DNA of 64,000 nt from Polynucleobacter sp. MWH-UH2A (GTDB taxonomy: Bacteria > Pseudomonadota > Gammaproteobacteria > Burkholderiales > Burkholderiaceae): assembly GCF_018687195.1 (NCBI RefSeq), contig NZ_CP061321.1, positions 1,736,001-1,800,000 of the forward strand, given 5' to 3'. Numbering within the stretch: the stretch's first letter is position 1; each line of letters starts with the position of its first letter. The notes beneath the pieces are model-generated. The model was not told where the DNA came from. It did no database searches and was given only the letters and a program-made list of their open reading frames with translations. Positions 1 through 13,942 of this stretch are shown here, piece after piece. The translations under genes were made by a program, and so were the position numbers.

Positions 1-1774
<1,774 letters not shown>

Positions 1775-1907
1775 TCCCCTCTAGGGGCAATAAACCCCTT
1801 CAAATCACCTCCAAAGCCCCATACAGTTTAGAATTGCGGGTTTACGGCTTTCTCTTAAAAGCTTAAAAATGCAGCAGTTTCCAATTAGTCATTAACGGAG
1901 GTTTGAT

Positions 1908-2234
1908 ATGTGGATTAGTAACGCTTTTGCCCAGGCTCCAGCTGCGGGCGCAGATGCAGGTGGCTTGATGAGCTTCCTCCCTTTAATCTTGATGTTCGCA
2001 GTGTTGTACTTCATCATGATTCGCCCACAAATGAAGCGCCAAAAAGAAACAAAAGCAATGCTCGAAGCGCTCGCAGTAGGCGATGAAGTGGTGACTGTTG
2101 GCGGCATCATGGGAAAAGTAACTGCATTGAAAGATCAAGTCGTTACTGTTGAAATTTCTGCTGGCACTGAAGTGCAATTACAGAAAGGTGCCATTACCAC
2201 TGTGTTGCCTAAAGGCACATTGAAGTCCGCTTAA
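1908..2234 (+). CDS. yajC: Sec translocon accessory subunit YajC
   Basis: Small inner-membrane protein (108 aa) of the SecDF-YajC complex that assists Sec-dependent export. One hydrophobic helix (about residues 22-42) is followed by the family's basic IRPQMKRQKE stretch and the conserved GDEVVTVGGIMGKV segment. A strong ribosome binding site (GGAGG) precedes the ATG. secD follows after 22 bp, so yajC, secD and secF are probably one operon. Confidence 0.97.
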   Translation: MWISNAFAQAPAAGADAGGLMSFLPLILMFAVLYFIMIRPQMKRQKETKAMLEALAVGDEVVTVGGIMGKVTALKDQVVTVEISAGTEVQLQKGAITTVLPKGTLKSA

Positions 2235-2256
2235 TTTTTATTAAAAGTATCTCGAC

Positions 2257-4116
2257 ATGAATCGCTATCCTCTCTGGAAATATTTAGTCATCATCATTGC
2301 CTTACTGATTGGTGGACTATATTCATTACCCAATTTCTATGGAGAGGCTCCAGCGGTTCAGGTCTCATCTGCCAAACCAACTATTAAAGTGGATTTAGCA
2401 ACGCAATCTCGTGTTGAAAAAATCCTGGCTGATGCCAGCATTGACAACACCGGCATATTTTTTGAAGCCGCAGGCAATGTAGGCTCCATTAAGATTCGCT
2501 TTAACAACACCGATATTCAGTTGCGTGCTCGCGACCTTTTGCAGCAAAAACTGAATGCTGATCAGAATGACCCTAACTACACCGTAGCTCTTAATCTCCT
2601 GTCGAATACGCCAGGCTGGCTTAATGCGATTAATGCACTACCGATGCCATTGGGCCTTGATTTACGCGGCGGCGTCTACTTTCTCTTGCAAGTGGACATG
2701 AAGGGTGCGGTGCAAAAGAAAGTGACTTCATTGGCTACCGATATCCGCAGCCAATTGCGCGATAAAAGTATTCGTCATCAAGGCATTGATCGTGGGGTTG
2801 ATTCCATCACGATTAATTTTGGTAGCGCTGATGAAGCGGAAGCTGCTCGCTCACTTTTGAATACATCCCAACCTGATCTCACTTGGTTAGTGAAAGCAAA
2901 TGGTAGTGCCACAAAGCTATTAGGCGAATTCAAACCGAAAGCATTAAAAGATATTCAAGACAATGCGGTAAAACAAAACATCATTACCTTAAACAAGCGC
3001 GTCAATGAGTTAGCAGTAAAAGAACCCGTAATCCAACAACAGGGGGCTGAACGAATTGTTGTACAGCTTCCAGGCGTGCAAGATACTGCTCGCGCCAAAG
3101 ATATCATTGGTCGTACTGCAACACTAGAATCTCGCCTTGCCGATCCGTTGGTATCGACCATTGGGGTTGGTGAAACGCCACCCCCCGGAATGGACACCTT
3201 CCGCTTTGGCGAAAACCGCTTGGGCGTCTTTAAAAAGTCAGTCATTTTTAGCGGCGATCGCATTACCGATGCCAGTGCCGGCTTTGATCAAAACCAGCGT
3301 CCTGCAGTCAACATCTCCCTAGATGCCGCTGGTGGCCGTGTCATGCAAGAAGTCACCCGTGAAAACATTGGCAAACCCATGGGCATGATTTTGTTTGAAA
3401 AAGGCAAAGGTGAAGTTCTGACTATTGCCACTATTCAAGGCGAATTTGGCTCTAAATTTCAGATTACCGGCCAACCAACCACTGAGAGCGCCAATGACTT
3501 AGCACTCTTATTGCGCGCTGGATCACTTGCCGCACCAATGGAAATTATTGAAGAACGCACGATTGGTCCTAGCTTAGGCGCCGAGAATATTGAAAAAGGA
3601 TTTAAATCTCTTTTGATCGGCTTTACTGCAATCGCAATTTTCATGATGGTTTACTACATGCTATTTGGAACTTTCTCCGTAGTGGCTTTGGCAGTCAACC
3701 TACTCCTATTGATTTCAGTCCTATCTATGCTGCAAGCCACCCTCACACTACCAGGCATCGCCGCTATGGCTTTAGCGCTTGGTATGGCGATTGACTCTAA
3801 CGTATTAATTAACGAGCGTATTCGTGAAGAGCTGCGCAATGGGTCTTCACCTCAAACTGCGATTGCAATTGGTTTCGACAAAGCGTGGGCCACCATCTTG
3901 GACTCTAACGTGACAACCTTAATCGCAGGCCTTGCGCTCTTGGCTTTTGGTTCCGGTCCGATCAAAGGCTTTGCCGTGGTTCATTGCCTCGGCATTTTGA
4001 CTTCGATGTTCTCTGCCGTCTTCTTCTCACGCGGCCTGGTCAATCTTTGGTATGGCCGACATAAGAAAATTCAGAAGCTCGCGATTGGCCAAGTTTGGCG
4101 CCCACAGGAGAAATAA
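2257..4116 (+). CDS. secD: Protein translocase subunit SecD
   Basis: RND-superfamily subunit that uses the proton motive force to complete export of preproteins from SecYEG. The 619-aa protein has an N-terminal membrane helix (MNRYPLWKYLVIII), a large periplasmic region with the conserved LGLDLRGGVYFLLQVD block, and a C-terminal bundle of membrane helices including the GLALALGMAIDSNVLINERIREE-type motif near residue 510. Four bases separate it from secF, with no room for a promoter, so the two are co-expressed. Confidence 0.97.
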   Translation: MNRYPLWKYLVIIIALLIGGLYSLPNFYGEAPAVQVSSAKPTIKVDLATQSRVEKILADASIDNTGIFFEAAGNVGSIKIRFNNTDIQLRARDLLQQKLNADQNDPNYTVALNLLSNTPGWLNAINALPMPLGLDLRGGVYFLLQVDMKGAVQKKVTSLATDIRSQLRDKSIRHQGIDRGVDSITINFGSADEAEAARSLLNTSQPDLTWLVKANGSATKLLGEFKPKALKDIQDNAVKQNIITLNKRVNELAVKEPVIQQQGAERIVVQLPGVQDTARAKDIIGRTATLESRLADPLVSTIGVGETPPPGMDTFRFGENRLGVFKKSVIFSGDRITDASAGFDQNQRPAVNISLDAAGGRVMQEVTRENIGKPMGMILFEKGKGEVLTIATIQGEFGSKFQITGQPTTESANDLALLLRAGSLAAPMEIIEERTIGPSLGAENIEKGFKSLLIGFTAIAIFMMVYYMLFGTFSVVALAVNLLLLISVLSMLQATLTLPGIAAMALALGMAIDSNVLINERIREELRNGSSPQTAIAIGFDKAWATILDSNVTTLIAGLALLAFGSGPIKGFAVVHCLGILTSMFSAVFFSRGLVNLWYGRHKKIQKLAIGQVWRPQEK

Positions 4117-4119
4117 GTC

Positions 4120-5094
4120 ATGGAATTTTTTCGTATCAAAAAAGATATTCCATTCATGCGCCATGCATTGGTGCTAAATGCGATTTCTTTAATTACTTTT
4201 TTAGCGGCTGTCTTTTTCCTTTGGCATAACGGCTTACACCTCTCCATTGAATTTACTGGCGGCACCGTCATGGAGGTGTCTTACCCCCAGACTGCACCAC
4301 TAGATTCGATTCGCGCCAAAGTAGAAAAGTTAGGTTATGCGGATACGCAAATCCAAAACTTTGGTAGCTCACGTGATGTCATGATTCGTTTGCCTTTACA
4401 AAAAGATGCTGAAGGCAAGCTAATTTCATCAGCCGATCAAAGCAATGCGGTGATGCAAGCACTTGATCCCGCTAGCTCTGGTGTAAAGCTCCAGCGAGTT
4501 GAATTCGTTGGACCACAAGTAGGCCAAGAATTGGCGATTGACGGTTTAAAAGCCTTGGTATTTGTGATCATCGGTATCGTGCTTTACCTCTCCTTCCGTT
4601 TCGAATGGAAATTTGCACTCGCCGGCATCATTGCGAACTTGCATGACGTTGTCATCATTCTGGGCTTCTTTGCTTTTTTCCACTGGGAGTTCTCGCTCTC
4701 CGTGCTAGCCGCAGTGCTTGCAGTGCTTGGCTACTCCGTGAATGAATCAGTGGTGATCTTTGACCGTATTCGCGAAAATTTCCGCAAGTACCGCAAGATG
4801 AATACCCGCGAAATTATCGACAACGCAATCACCAGCACAATTAGCCGTACCGTCATTACCCATGGCAGCACTGAGATGATGGTTCTAGCTATGCTGATCT
4901 TTGGTGGCCCAACGCTGTTTTATTTCGCTCTAGCTCTTACCATTGGTATTTTGTTTGGTATTTACTCTTCCGTATTCGTTGCGGCAGCATTAGCAATGTG
5001 GCTAGGTGTAACTCGCGAAGACCTAGTTAAGGGTGATAAAAAACCTGATGACAATGCCCGTAATGAAGATCCGAACTATGGAGCTCGGGTTTAA
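4120..5094 (+). CDS. secF: Protein translocase subunit SecF
   Basis: Partner of SecD in the export motor. The 324-aa protein opens with an N-terminal membrane helix, then the family signature SIEFTGGTVMEV in the first periplasmic segment, and the conserved VLGYSVNESVVIFDRIRENFR motif region in the membrane domain (about residues 205-228). Length is typical. It closes the yajC-secDF operon; a short palindrome with a 2-nt loop (5090-5107) overlaps its stop and may help end transcription between it and the convergent waaA gene, but it is weak. Confidence 0.97.
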   Translation: MEFFRIKKDIPFMRHALVLNAISLITFLAAVFFLWHNGLHLSIEFTGGTVMEVSYPQTAPLDSIRAKVEKLGYADTQIQNFGSSRDVMIRLPLQKDAEGKLISSADQSNAVMQALDPASSGVKLQRVEFVGPQVGQELAIDGLKALVFVIIGIVLYLSFRFEWKFALAGIIANLHDVVIILGFFAFFHWEFSLSVLAAVLAVLGYSVNESVVIFDRIRENFRKYRKMNTREIIDNAITSTISRTVITHGSTEMMVLAMLIFGGPTLFYFALALTIGILFGIYSSVFVAAALAMWLGVTREDLVKGDKKPDDNARNEDPNYGARV

Positions 5095-5120
5095 GCTACA
5101 GCTTAAATAAACAGATTCCG

Positions 5121-7918
<2,798 letters not shown>

Positions 7919-7947
7919 CTAAGGTTGGGATGACTATACTGAGCCCT

Positions 7948-8562
7948 ATGAAACTCATTTACTCCCCTACCAGCCCATATGTTCGTAAAGTCAGAATCGT
8001 TTTTTTGGAGAAAAAAGTCGATATTGACCTTGAAACCAATAGTGTTTGGGCTGCAGACACCAATATCACCAGCTACAACCCATTAGGCAAGGTCCCATGC
8101 CTTGTTTTAGACGATGGAGAGGCAATACAGGATTCTCGAGTCATCGCTGAATATGCTGACGCTTTGAGCCCGGTAAGCAAGCTCATTCCAGCCGATCACC
8201 GTGAGCGCGCCACCGTCAAAACTTGGGAAGCTCTAGCCGATGGATTAGTGGATGCCAGCATTTTGGCGCGGCTTGAAAAAACATGGCGTCCAGCAAACGA
8301 GCAAAGCCAAGCATGGGTTGATCGCCAAATCGGTAAAGTACATGCAGCACTCCGTCAAATGTCAGAACAACTTGGTGAAAATGCTTGGTGCTTTGGAAAT
8401 CAGATCACGCTTGCTGATATTGCAGTGGGTTGCGCTCTTGGTTATTTGGCTTTTCGATTCCCAGAGATTCAATGGCAAAGCCAGTACCCAAACCTAGATC
8501 GCTTGTATCAAAAATTATTGCAACGACCTTCGTTTAAAGAAACTGAACCGCCAACAACTTAA
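7948..8562 (+). CDS. Glutathione S-transferase family protein (YibF-like)
   Basis: A cytosolic-type GST of 204 aa. The N-terminal thioredoxin-like fold starts at once with MKLIYSPTSPYVRKV, where the serine/proline stretch is the glutathione-site region. An all-alpha C-terminal domain holds the conserved LADIAVGCALGYL motif. The open frame continues upstream to an ATG at 7897, but that would add 17 residues before the fold, so the ATG at 7948 is preferred. Substrate is unknown. It is flanked by convergent mnmA and divergent purB. Confidence 0.88.
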   Translation: MKLIYSPTSPYVRKVRIVFLEKKVDIDLETNSVWAADTNITSYNPLGKVPCLVLDDGEAIQDSRVIAEYADALSPVSKLIPADHRERATVKTWEALADGLVDASILARLEKTWRPANEQSQAWVDRQIGKVHAALRQMSEQLGENAWCFGNQITLADIAVGCALGYLAFRFPEIQWQSQYPNLDRLYQKLLQRPSFKETEPPTT

Positions 8563-8590
8563 TTTTGGAATGTTGAAAATATTGTTTGGT

Positions 8591-9703
8591 TTAGGCGGAA
8601 ATAATTCCGCCACCCAAACAAATATCGCCATCATACAAAACAGCTGATTGTCCAGGAGTTACCGCCCACTGAGGCTCAGAAAAATCTAAACTGAACTCTT
8701 GCAATGTATTACCCGCATTCAGAGTGCAAGCGGAGTCAGCTTGTCGATATCGAGTCTTAGCGAAGTAAGCACCAGGAGCTGGCGCATCGCCTGCAATCCA
8801 ACTGGCATCCATTGCCTCAAGGCGGCTGGCCAATAGCCACGGGTGCTCATGGCCTTGCACGACATATAAAGTATTGTTTGCAACGTCTTTACGAGCTACA
8901 TACCAAGCATCGCCAGTACCATCCTGGCTTCCACCCAAACCAATCCCTTTGCGTTGACCTAAGGTGAAAAAGGCTAAGCCCATATGCTCGCCAACTATTT
9001 TTCCTTCAGGGGTTTTGATTGGACCCGGTATACGCGGTAGATAACGATTCAGAAATTCTCTGAAGGGTCTCTCACCAATAAAGCAAATGCCGGTGGAATC
9101 TTTTTTCTTGGCATTATGTAAGCCAATTTTTTCTGCAATCGTTCGCACTTCTGTTTTTGGAATTTCACCCAAAGGAAACATAACGTTCGCTAGCTGTTGC
9201 TGAGTTAAACGATGCAAGAAGTAACTTTGATCTTTGCTTGAATCCAATGCTTTTAATAATTGCACTCTGCCATTCTCATGTCGCACTCTAGCGTAATGAC
9301 CAGTAGCAATTGCATCAGCGCCTAGACTCATAGCGTGATCTAAAAATGCCTTGAACTTAATTTCAGCATTACACAAAACATCGGGATTAGGAGTGCGCCC
9401 AGCAGCGTATTCACGTAAAAAATCAGCAAACACCCGTTCACGGTACTCGGCGGCAAAATTGACTGCCTCAACATCGATTCCGATCAAATCCGCTACCGAG
9501 ACTACATCCAACCAATCCTGGCGGGCAGAGCAATATTCGTCGTTATCGTCGTCCTCCCAATTTTTCATAAAAAGGCCGACGACCTCATAACCCTGCTCTT
9601 TGAGCATCCAGGCCGCAACCGATGAATCCACCCCTCCAGACATGCCAATAACGACTTTCTTGGGGTTTGTAGGCGGGATTGCTGAGGAATTGAGCTGGAT
9701 CAT
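8591..9703 (-). CDS. mnmA: tRNA-specific 2-thiouridylase MnmA
   Basis: Thiolates U34 of Lys, Glu and Gln tRNAs in an ATP-dependent reaction. The PP-loop is SGGVDSSVA, the first catalytic cysteine is in [12 protein letters not shown] and the second in [13 protein letters not shown]. The open frame runs upstream to 9907, but the first 68 residues there are not family-like and are spaced into the promoter region of the divergent pntAA; the ATG at 9703 (MIQLNSS) places the PP-loop about 20 residues in, as usual. Resulting length is 370 aa. Confidence 0.95.
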   Translation of the reverse strand: MIQLNSSAIPPTNPKKVVIGMSGGVDSSVAAWMLKEQGYEVVGLFMKNWEDDDNDEYCSARQDWLDVVSVADLIGIDVEAVNFAAEYRERVFADFLREYAAGRTPNPDVLCNAEIKFKAFLDHAMSLGADAIATGHYARVRHENGRVQLLKALDSSKDQSYFLHRLTQQQLANVMFPLGEIPKTEVRTIAEKIGLHNAKKKDSTGICFIGERPFREFLNRYLPRIPGPIKTPEGKIVGEHMGLAFFTLGQRKGIGLGGSQDGTGDAWYVARKDVANNTLYVVQGHEHPWLLASRLEAMDASWIAGDAPAPGAYFAKTRYRQADSACTLNAGNTLQEFSLDFSEPQWAVTPGQSAVLYDGDICLGGGIISA

Positions 9704-9879
9704 CAAAAAATGCGAGAATTCAATATAAGCTGACAGGCCATATTGTAGAAGTCTTAGTCTAGATTGACAGAAATTTAGGCAAAAGGGCTGTAGGTGCTTG
9801 TAGGGGTAAGTTGGTGGGTAATTTTTGACCCATTTAACTAAAATAGATTTTTTAAAAATTTCGCTTTTGGAGACATGCC

Positions 9880-11013
9880 ATGCGCATAGGAGTGCCGCTG
9901 GAAACAAGAACTAGGGAAACGCGGGTTGCCGCAACGCCAGAAACCGTTAAAAAACTGATTGGCCAAGGTCATACCGTTGTCATCCAAAAAGATGCTGGTG
10001 TCCAAGCCAGTCAACCAGATTCTGCCTATGAAGCGGTTGGCGCCTCTGTTGGAAGTGCTGCCGATGCCTTTGGTGCTGAGATTGTCCTTAAAGTGCGCGC
10101 CCCTGAAGCGGCTGAACTCAAGCAAATCAAATCTGGCAGCGTACTGATTGGCATGCTCGATCCATTTGATAACGACAATATTGCTGCGATGGCTGCGCAA
10201 GGAATTACTAGCTTCTCATTAGAAGCAGCGCCACGCACCACCCGCGCACAAAGCATGGACGTCCTCTCTTCACAAGCCAATATTGCTGGATATAAAGCAG
10301 TAATGGTTGCCGCCAATGAATATCAACGCTTTATGCCGATGTTGATGACTGCTGCTGGTACCGTTAAAGCAGCACGTGTTCTGATTCTTGGTGCCGGTGT
10401 TGCAGGCTTGCAAGCGATTGCAACAGCAAAACGTCTTGGTGCAGTCATTGAGGCATCTGATGTACGCCCTGCTGCTAAAGAACAAATTGAATCTTTGGGT
10501 GCAAAGTTTGTGGATGTGCCCTATGAGACTAATGAAGAGCGCGAAATTGCTCAAGGTGTTGGTGGATATGCTCGTCCAATGCCAGAAGCCTGGATGAAGC
10601 GTCAAGCAGCTTTGGTTGCTGAGCGCGCTCAACAAGCAGACATCGTTATCACTACCGCATTGATTCCAGGTCGTAAGCCACCGGTCCTGTTGCATAGCGA
10701 CACTGTTGCCAATATGAAACCAGGCTCTGTAGTGATTGACTTGGCTGCTGGCAAGGGTGATAACGGTTCTGGCAATTGCCCATTAACTCAAGCAGACAAA
10801 GTAGTGAACGTCAATGGCGTGAAGATTGTGGGCTACACAAACTTGGCCAGCATGGTTGCCGCTGATGCTTCCGCACTCTATGCACGCAACTTACTCGACT
10901 TCATGAAATTGATTGTTGATAAAGAAGCAAAGTTAGTTATCCCAAGAGACGACGATATCGTGACTGCCTGCTTGATGTGCCGTGATGGTCAAGCCATCCG
11001 CAAAAACTCATAA
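9880..11013 (+). CDS. pntAA: NAD(P) transhydrogenase subunit alpha part 1
   Basis: The NAD(H)-binding domain I of proton-translocating transhydrogenase, encoded separately (377 aa) as in many alphaproteobacteria and Burkholderiales, not fused to the first membrane domain as in E. coli. It begins with [20 protein letters not shown], has the dinucleotide fold [22 protein letters not shown] and the RPAAKEQ and [13 protein letters not shown] motifs. A GGAG-type ribosome binding site precedes the ATG. It is first of a three-gene operon with pntAB (22 bp away) and pntB. Confidence 0.97.
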   Translation: MRIGVPLETRTRETRVAATPETVKKLIGQGHTVVIQKDAGVQASQPDSAYEAVGASVGSAADAFGAEIVLKVRAPEAAELKQIKSGSVLIGMLDPFDNDNIAAMAAQGITSFSLEAAPRTTRAQSMDVLSSQANIAGYKAVMVAANEYQRFMPMLMTAAGTVKAARVLILGAGVAGLQAIATAKRLGAVIEASDVRPAAKEQIESLGAKFVDVPYETNEEREIAQGVGGYARPMPEAWMKRQAALVAERAQQADIVITTALIPGRKPPVLLHSDTVANMKPGSVVIDLAAGKGDNGSGNCPLTQADKVVNVNGVKIVGYTNLASMVAADASALYARNLLDFMKLIVDKEAKLVIPRDDDIVTACLMCRDGQAIRKNS

Positions 11014-11034
11014 TATTCATACGAAGGAAATATC

Positions 11035-11376
11035 ATGGATCTCGCTGCTTTTCAAAGCATCCTCACAGTCCAAAACATTACCGTATTTGTTTTGGCTATT
11101 TTTGTGGGTTACCACGTTGTTTGGAACGTTACTCCAGCACTTCATACTCCTTTGATGGCGGTTACCAACGCCATTTCTGGAATCATCATTGTGGGCGCAC
11201 TTCTGCAAACTGAAGTAATCGGCGGTGATGAAATTACCCTCACTAGCGTTATTGGTGCGATTGCTGTATTTCTAGCATCCATCAATATTTTTGGTGGCTT
11301 TATGGTGACTCGCCGCATGCTTGAAATGTTCAAGAAAAAAGCGCCCAAAACAAATTCGGCTGATGCAGCTAAATAA
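11035..11376 (+). CDS. pntAB: NAD(P) transhydrogenase subunit alpha part 2
   Basis: The short membrane part of the split alpha subunit (113 aa). It has helices near residues 15-33, 38-60 and 65-85, with the conserved [26 protein letters not shown] region shared with the E. coli PntA C-terminus. It forms part of the proton channel with PntB. The C-terminal tail is basic (MFKKKAPK). It lies between pntAA and pntB with short gaps. Confidence 0.97.
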   Translation: MDLAAFQSILTVQNITVFVLAIFVGYHVVWNVTPALHTPLMAVTNAISGIIIVGALLQTEVIGGDEITLTSVIGAIAVFLASINIFGGFMVTRRMLEMFKKKAPKTNSADAAK

Positions 11377-11417
11377 ATAGAACAAGACCTCGATAGAGAA
11401 CACAAGAGACCAAAACA

Positions 11418-12785
11418 ATGTCAAACATAACTGCTATTTCTTATCTCATTTCATCGGTGTTGTTCATCCTCGCACTGCGTGGTTTGTCTTCACCAACCAC
11501 CTCACGCCAAGGCAATACTTTCGGCATGATTGGTATGTTGTTAGCCGTCATTACTACTTTCTTCATTCCTGACTTCAAGCCAGCTGTATCACTTATTGCA
11601 GCAGCAGTAGTTGGTGGCGCAATTATTGGCACCCTCGCAGCGAAACGCGTACAAATGACCAAGATGCCTGAGCTCGTGGCATTGATGCACTCCTTTGTGG
11701 GCTTATCCGCAGTTTTAATTGCGATCGCAGCAGTATTTAATACTGCCCATGACCATACTGGGGCACAAAAGATTGAGCTCTTCATTGGCGCCTTTATTGG
11801 AGCGATTACTTTCACTGCTTCCGTCATTGCGTTTGGCAAACTCTCAGGAAAAGTAAGCGGCAAGCCAGTTAGCTTCACCGGCCAACATTTGCTCAATTTG
11901 ATTCTTGCTATCTCGATGGTTGGTGCTGGTATTGCTTACTACATGGCAGATAGTCATGCAGCCTTTATGGCCATGTGTGCGATTGCATTAGTACTTGGCA
12001 TCACTTTGATTATTCCTATCGGTGGCGCGGATATGCCTGTAGTGGTATCTATGCTGAACAGCTACTCTGGTTGGGCTGCTGCTGGTATTGGTTTCACCCT
12101 CAATAACCCAGTGTTGATTATTGCTGGTGCATGCGTAGGTTCTTCAGGCGCAATTCTTTCTTACATTATGTGTAAGGCTATGAACCGTTCTATCCTTGCG
12201 GTATTGCTTGGTGGCTTTGGTGCCGAAGCGGCTGCTGGTGGCGCCGATGATGGCGGTCCAAAAAATTACAAGACAGGCTCTCCTGAAGATGCTGCATTCT
12301 TAATGGAAAACGCTGACACTGTCATTATTGTTCCTGGTTACGGTCTTGCTGTTGCTCGCGCTCAGCATGCTTTGAAAGAGTTAACAGAGAAGCTAACTCA
12401 CCATGGCGTTACTGTTAAGTATGCAATTCACCCAGTAGCAGGTCGTATGCCTGGTCATATGAACGTTCTATTGGCTGAAGCTGAAGTTCCATATGATCAA
12501 GTATTTGAGATGGAAGACATTAACAGCGACTTTGGTCAAGCAGACGTAGTATTGGTGCTTGGCGCGAACGACGTGGTTAACCCTGCGGCTCGCACCCCAG
12601 GTAGCCCCATCTTTGGTATGCCAATTTTGGAGGCCTTTAAAGCCAAAACGATTATTGTGAATAAGCGTTCGATGGCAGCGGGTTATGCCGGCCTAGATAA
12701 CGAACTCTTCTACATGGATAAAACCATGATGGTCTTCGGTGATGCGAAGAAAGTCGTTGAAGATATGGTCAAGGCAGTTGAGTAA
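11418..12785 (+). CDS. pntB: NAD(P) transhydrogenase subunit beta
   Basis: Membrane domain II plus NADP(H)-binding domain III of the transhydrogenase, which uses the proton gradient to make NADPH from NADH. The 455-aa protein has roughly nine N-terminal hydrophobic helices followed by a soluble domain with VIIVPGYGLAVARAQHAL, HPVAGRMPGHMNVLLAEA and the VLVLGANDVVNPAA motif. It is the last gene of the pnt operon, followed at once by a strong rho-independent terminator. Confidence 0.97.
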   Translation: MSNITAISYLISSVLFILALRGLSSPTTSRQGNTFGMIGMLLAVITTFFIPDFKPAVSLIAAAVVGGAIIGTLAAKRVQMTKMPELVALMHSFVGLSAVLIAIAAVFNTAHDHTGAQKIELFIGAFIGAITFTASVIAFGKLSGKVSGKPVSFTGQHLLNLILAISMVGAGIAYYMADSHAAFMAMCAIALVLGITLIIPIGGADMPVVVSMLNSYSGWAAAGIGFTLNNPVLIIAGACVGSSGAILSYIMCKAMNRSILAVLLGGFGAEAAAGGADDGGPKNYKTGSPEDAAFLMENADTVIIVPGYGLAVARAQHALKELTEKLTHHGVTVKYAIHPVAGRMPGHMNVLLAEAEVPYDQVFEMEDINSDFGQADVVLVLGANDVVNPAARTPGSPIFGMPILEAFKAKTIIVNKRSMAAGYAGLDNELFYMDKTMMVFGDAKKVVEDMVKAVE

Positions 12786-12805
12786 CACTTGAACTAGTCT
12801 TTTAG

Positions 12806-12828
12806 AAACCGCCTACGGGCGGTTTTTT
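12806..12828 (+). terminator. Rho-independent terminator of the pnt operon
   Basis: Perfect 8-bp stem AAACCGCC / GGCGGTTT with loop TACG, followed by a run of T, 20 bp after the pntB stop. Confidence 0.93.
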
Positions 12829-12894
12829 ATTGCGCTAAGATATGAAAAAACATTCTGCATCGACAAAATTAAACATAAAAATGATTGAGACAAA

Positions 12895-13872
12895 ATGAAT
12901 ATTAAATCCTTTATATTTCTGCCAGCCCTTATTACGAGCACCCTCTTTTGGTCTGCCTCAACCAATGCGCAAGCCAACTACCCTAATCGCACAATCCAAA
13001 CAATCATGCCACTCCAAGCAGGTAGTGGCGTAGATATTTTGATGCGACCGATTACACAAAAGATGGGGGAAAGCCTCGGCCAAGCCATCACGATTGAAAA
13101 TATTCCTGGGGGTGCAGGGCTTATTGGAACTGCGAAGGTTGCCCAAAGTCCCGCTGACGGTTATGTGCTAGGCGCATTCAATGACAGCATCCTGACAATG
13201 CTTCCTAATCTTTATAAAAAAATTGATTACGACCCTATCCAAAGCTTCGCGCCAATTTCAGAAGTAGCGGCGATTACATTTGTCATGGTTGCCAACCCTT
13301 CGTTTCCAGGCAATACCGCGGCAGACCTTGTGCGCATAGCCAAAGAAAAACCAGGCAAGATTGATTACGCTTCTGGCGGCAATGGATCACCGCAACATAT
13401 TGGCATGGAAATATTCCGTCAATACACTGGGGCGCCTATTGTGCATATTCCTTATCGGGGTGCAGCAGCAGCAGTGACTGACGTCATGGCTGGCCAAGTA
13501 CCTGTAATGATTAGCGCATTATCTGTAGTGCTGCCGCATATTCGTGCTGGCAAATTGAAGGTATTGGGTGTGGCAAGTAAAACTCGATCCCCCTTGTTGC
13601 CAAATGTGCCCACTATTAACGAAAGTGTTAAAGGTTATGAGTTCTCAACTTGGGGGGCTTTGCTTGCTCCAAAGGGAACCTCACCCGCAATTATCGAGAA
13701 GCTCAACGATTCTCTAGCATTAGCCCTGAAAGACCCCAAACTTCGCGAACAACTCATCCAACAAGGTTTTGAATTTGTTCCACTAGGGCCAGAACATTTA
13801 AAAGAAATGATATCGCAAGGTTTGGTAAAGATGAAAAAAGTAATTAAAGATGGCGGGATTCAACCGGATTAA
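12895..13872 (+). CDS. Bug-family tripartite tricarboxylate transporter substrate-binding protein
   Basis: Periplasmic binding protein of the TctC/Bug family (325 aa), which is greatly expanded in Burkholderiales. It has a signal peptide (cleavage near TNAQA, about residue 26), then the family start YPNRTIQTIMPLQAGSGVDILMRP, ENIPGGAGLIG and the HIPYRGAAAAVTDVMAGQVPVM block. The ligand is probably a small carboxylate but cannot be told from sequence. No tctA/tctB membrane genes are adjacent, so it is an orphan receptor, common for this family. A bidirectional terminator separates it from the convergent MFS gene. Confidence 0.92.
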   Translation: MNIKSFIFLPALITSTLFWSASTNAQANYPNRTIQTIMPLQAGSGVDILMRPITQKMGESLGQAITIENIPGGAGLIGTAKVAQSPADGYVLGAFNDSILTMLPNLYKKIDYDPIQSFAPISEVAAITFVMVANPSFPGNTAADLVRIAKEKPGKIDYASGGNGSPQHIGMEIFRQYTGAPIVHIPYRGAAAAVTDVMAGQVPVMISALSVVLPHIRAGKLKVLGVASKTRSPLLPNVPTINESVKGYEFSTWGALLAPKGTSPAIIEKLNDSLALALKDPKLREQLIQQGFEFVPLGPEHLKEMISQGLVKMKKVIKDGGIQPD

Positions 13873-13891
13873 TCTTTTGTAATTTACAAAT

Positions 13892-13923
13892 AAAAAGGCT
13901 AGCAAATGCTAGCCTTTTTATTC
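13892..13923. terminator. Bidirectional rho-independent terminator
   Basis: Perfect 12-bp stem AAAAAGGCTAGC / GCTAGCCTTTTT with loop AAAT, between the convergent Bug gene (stop 13872) and MFS gene (stop 13943). The A-run and T-run on either side let it act for both strands. Confidence 0.93.
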
Positions 13924-13942
13924 AAGCATTTTGACTAAATAA

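Noticed and set aside
1775..1907. Terminator between tgt and yajC
   Set aside because: CCCCTCTAGGGG is only a short palindrome with an unsuitably small loop and no T-run.
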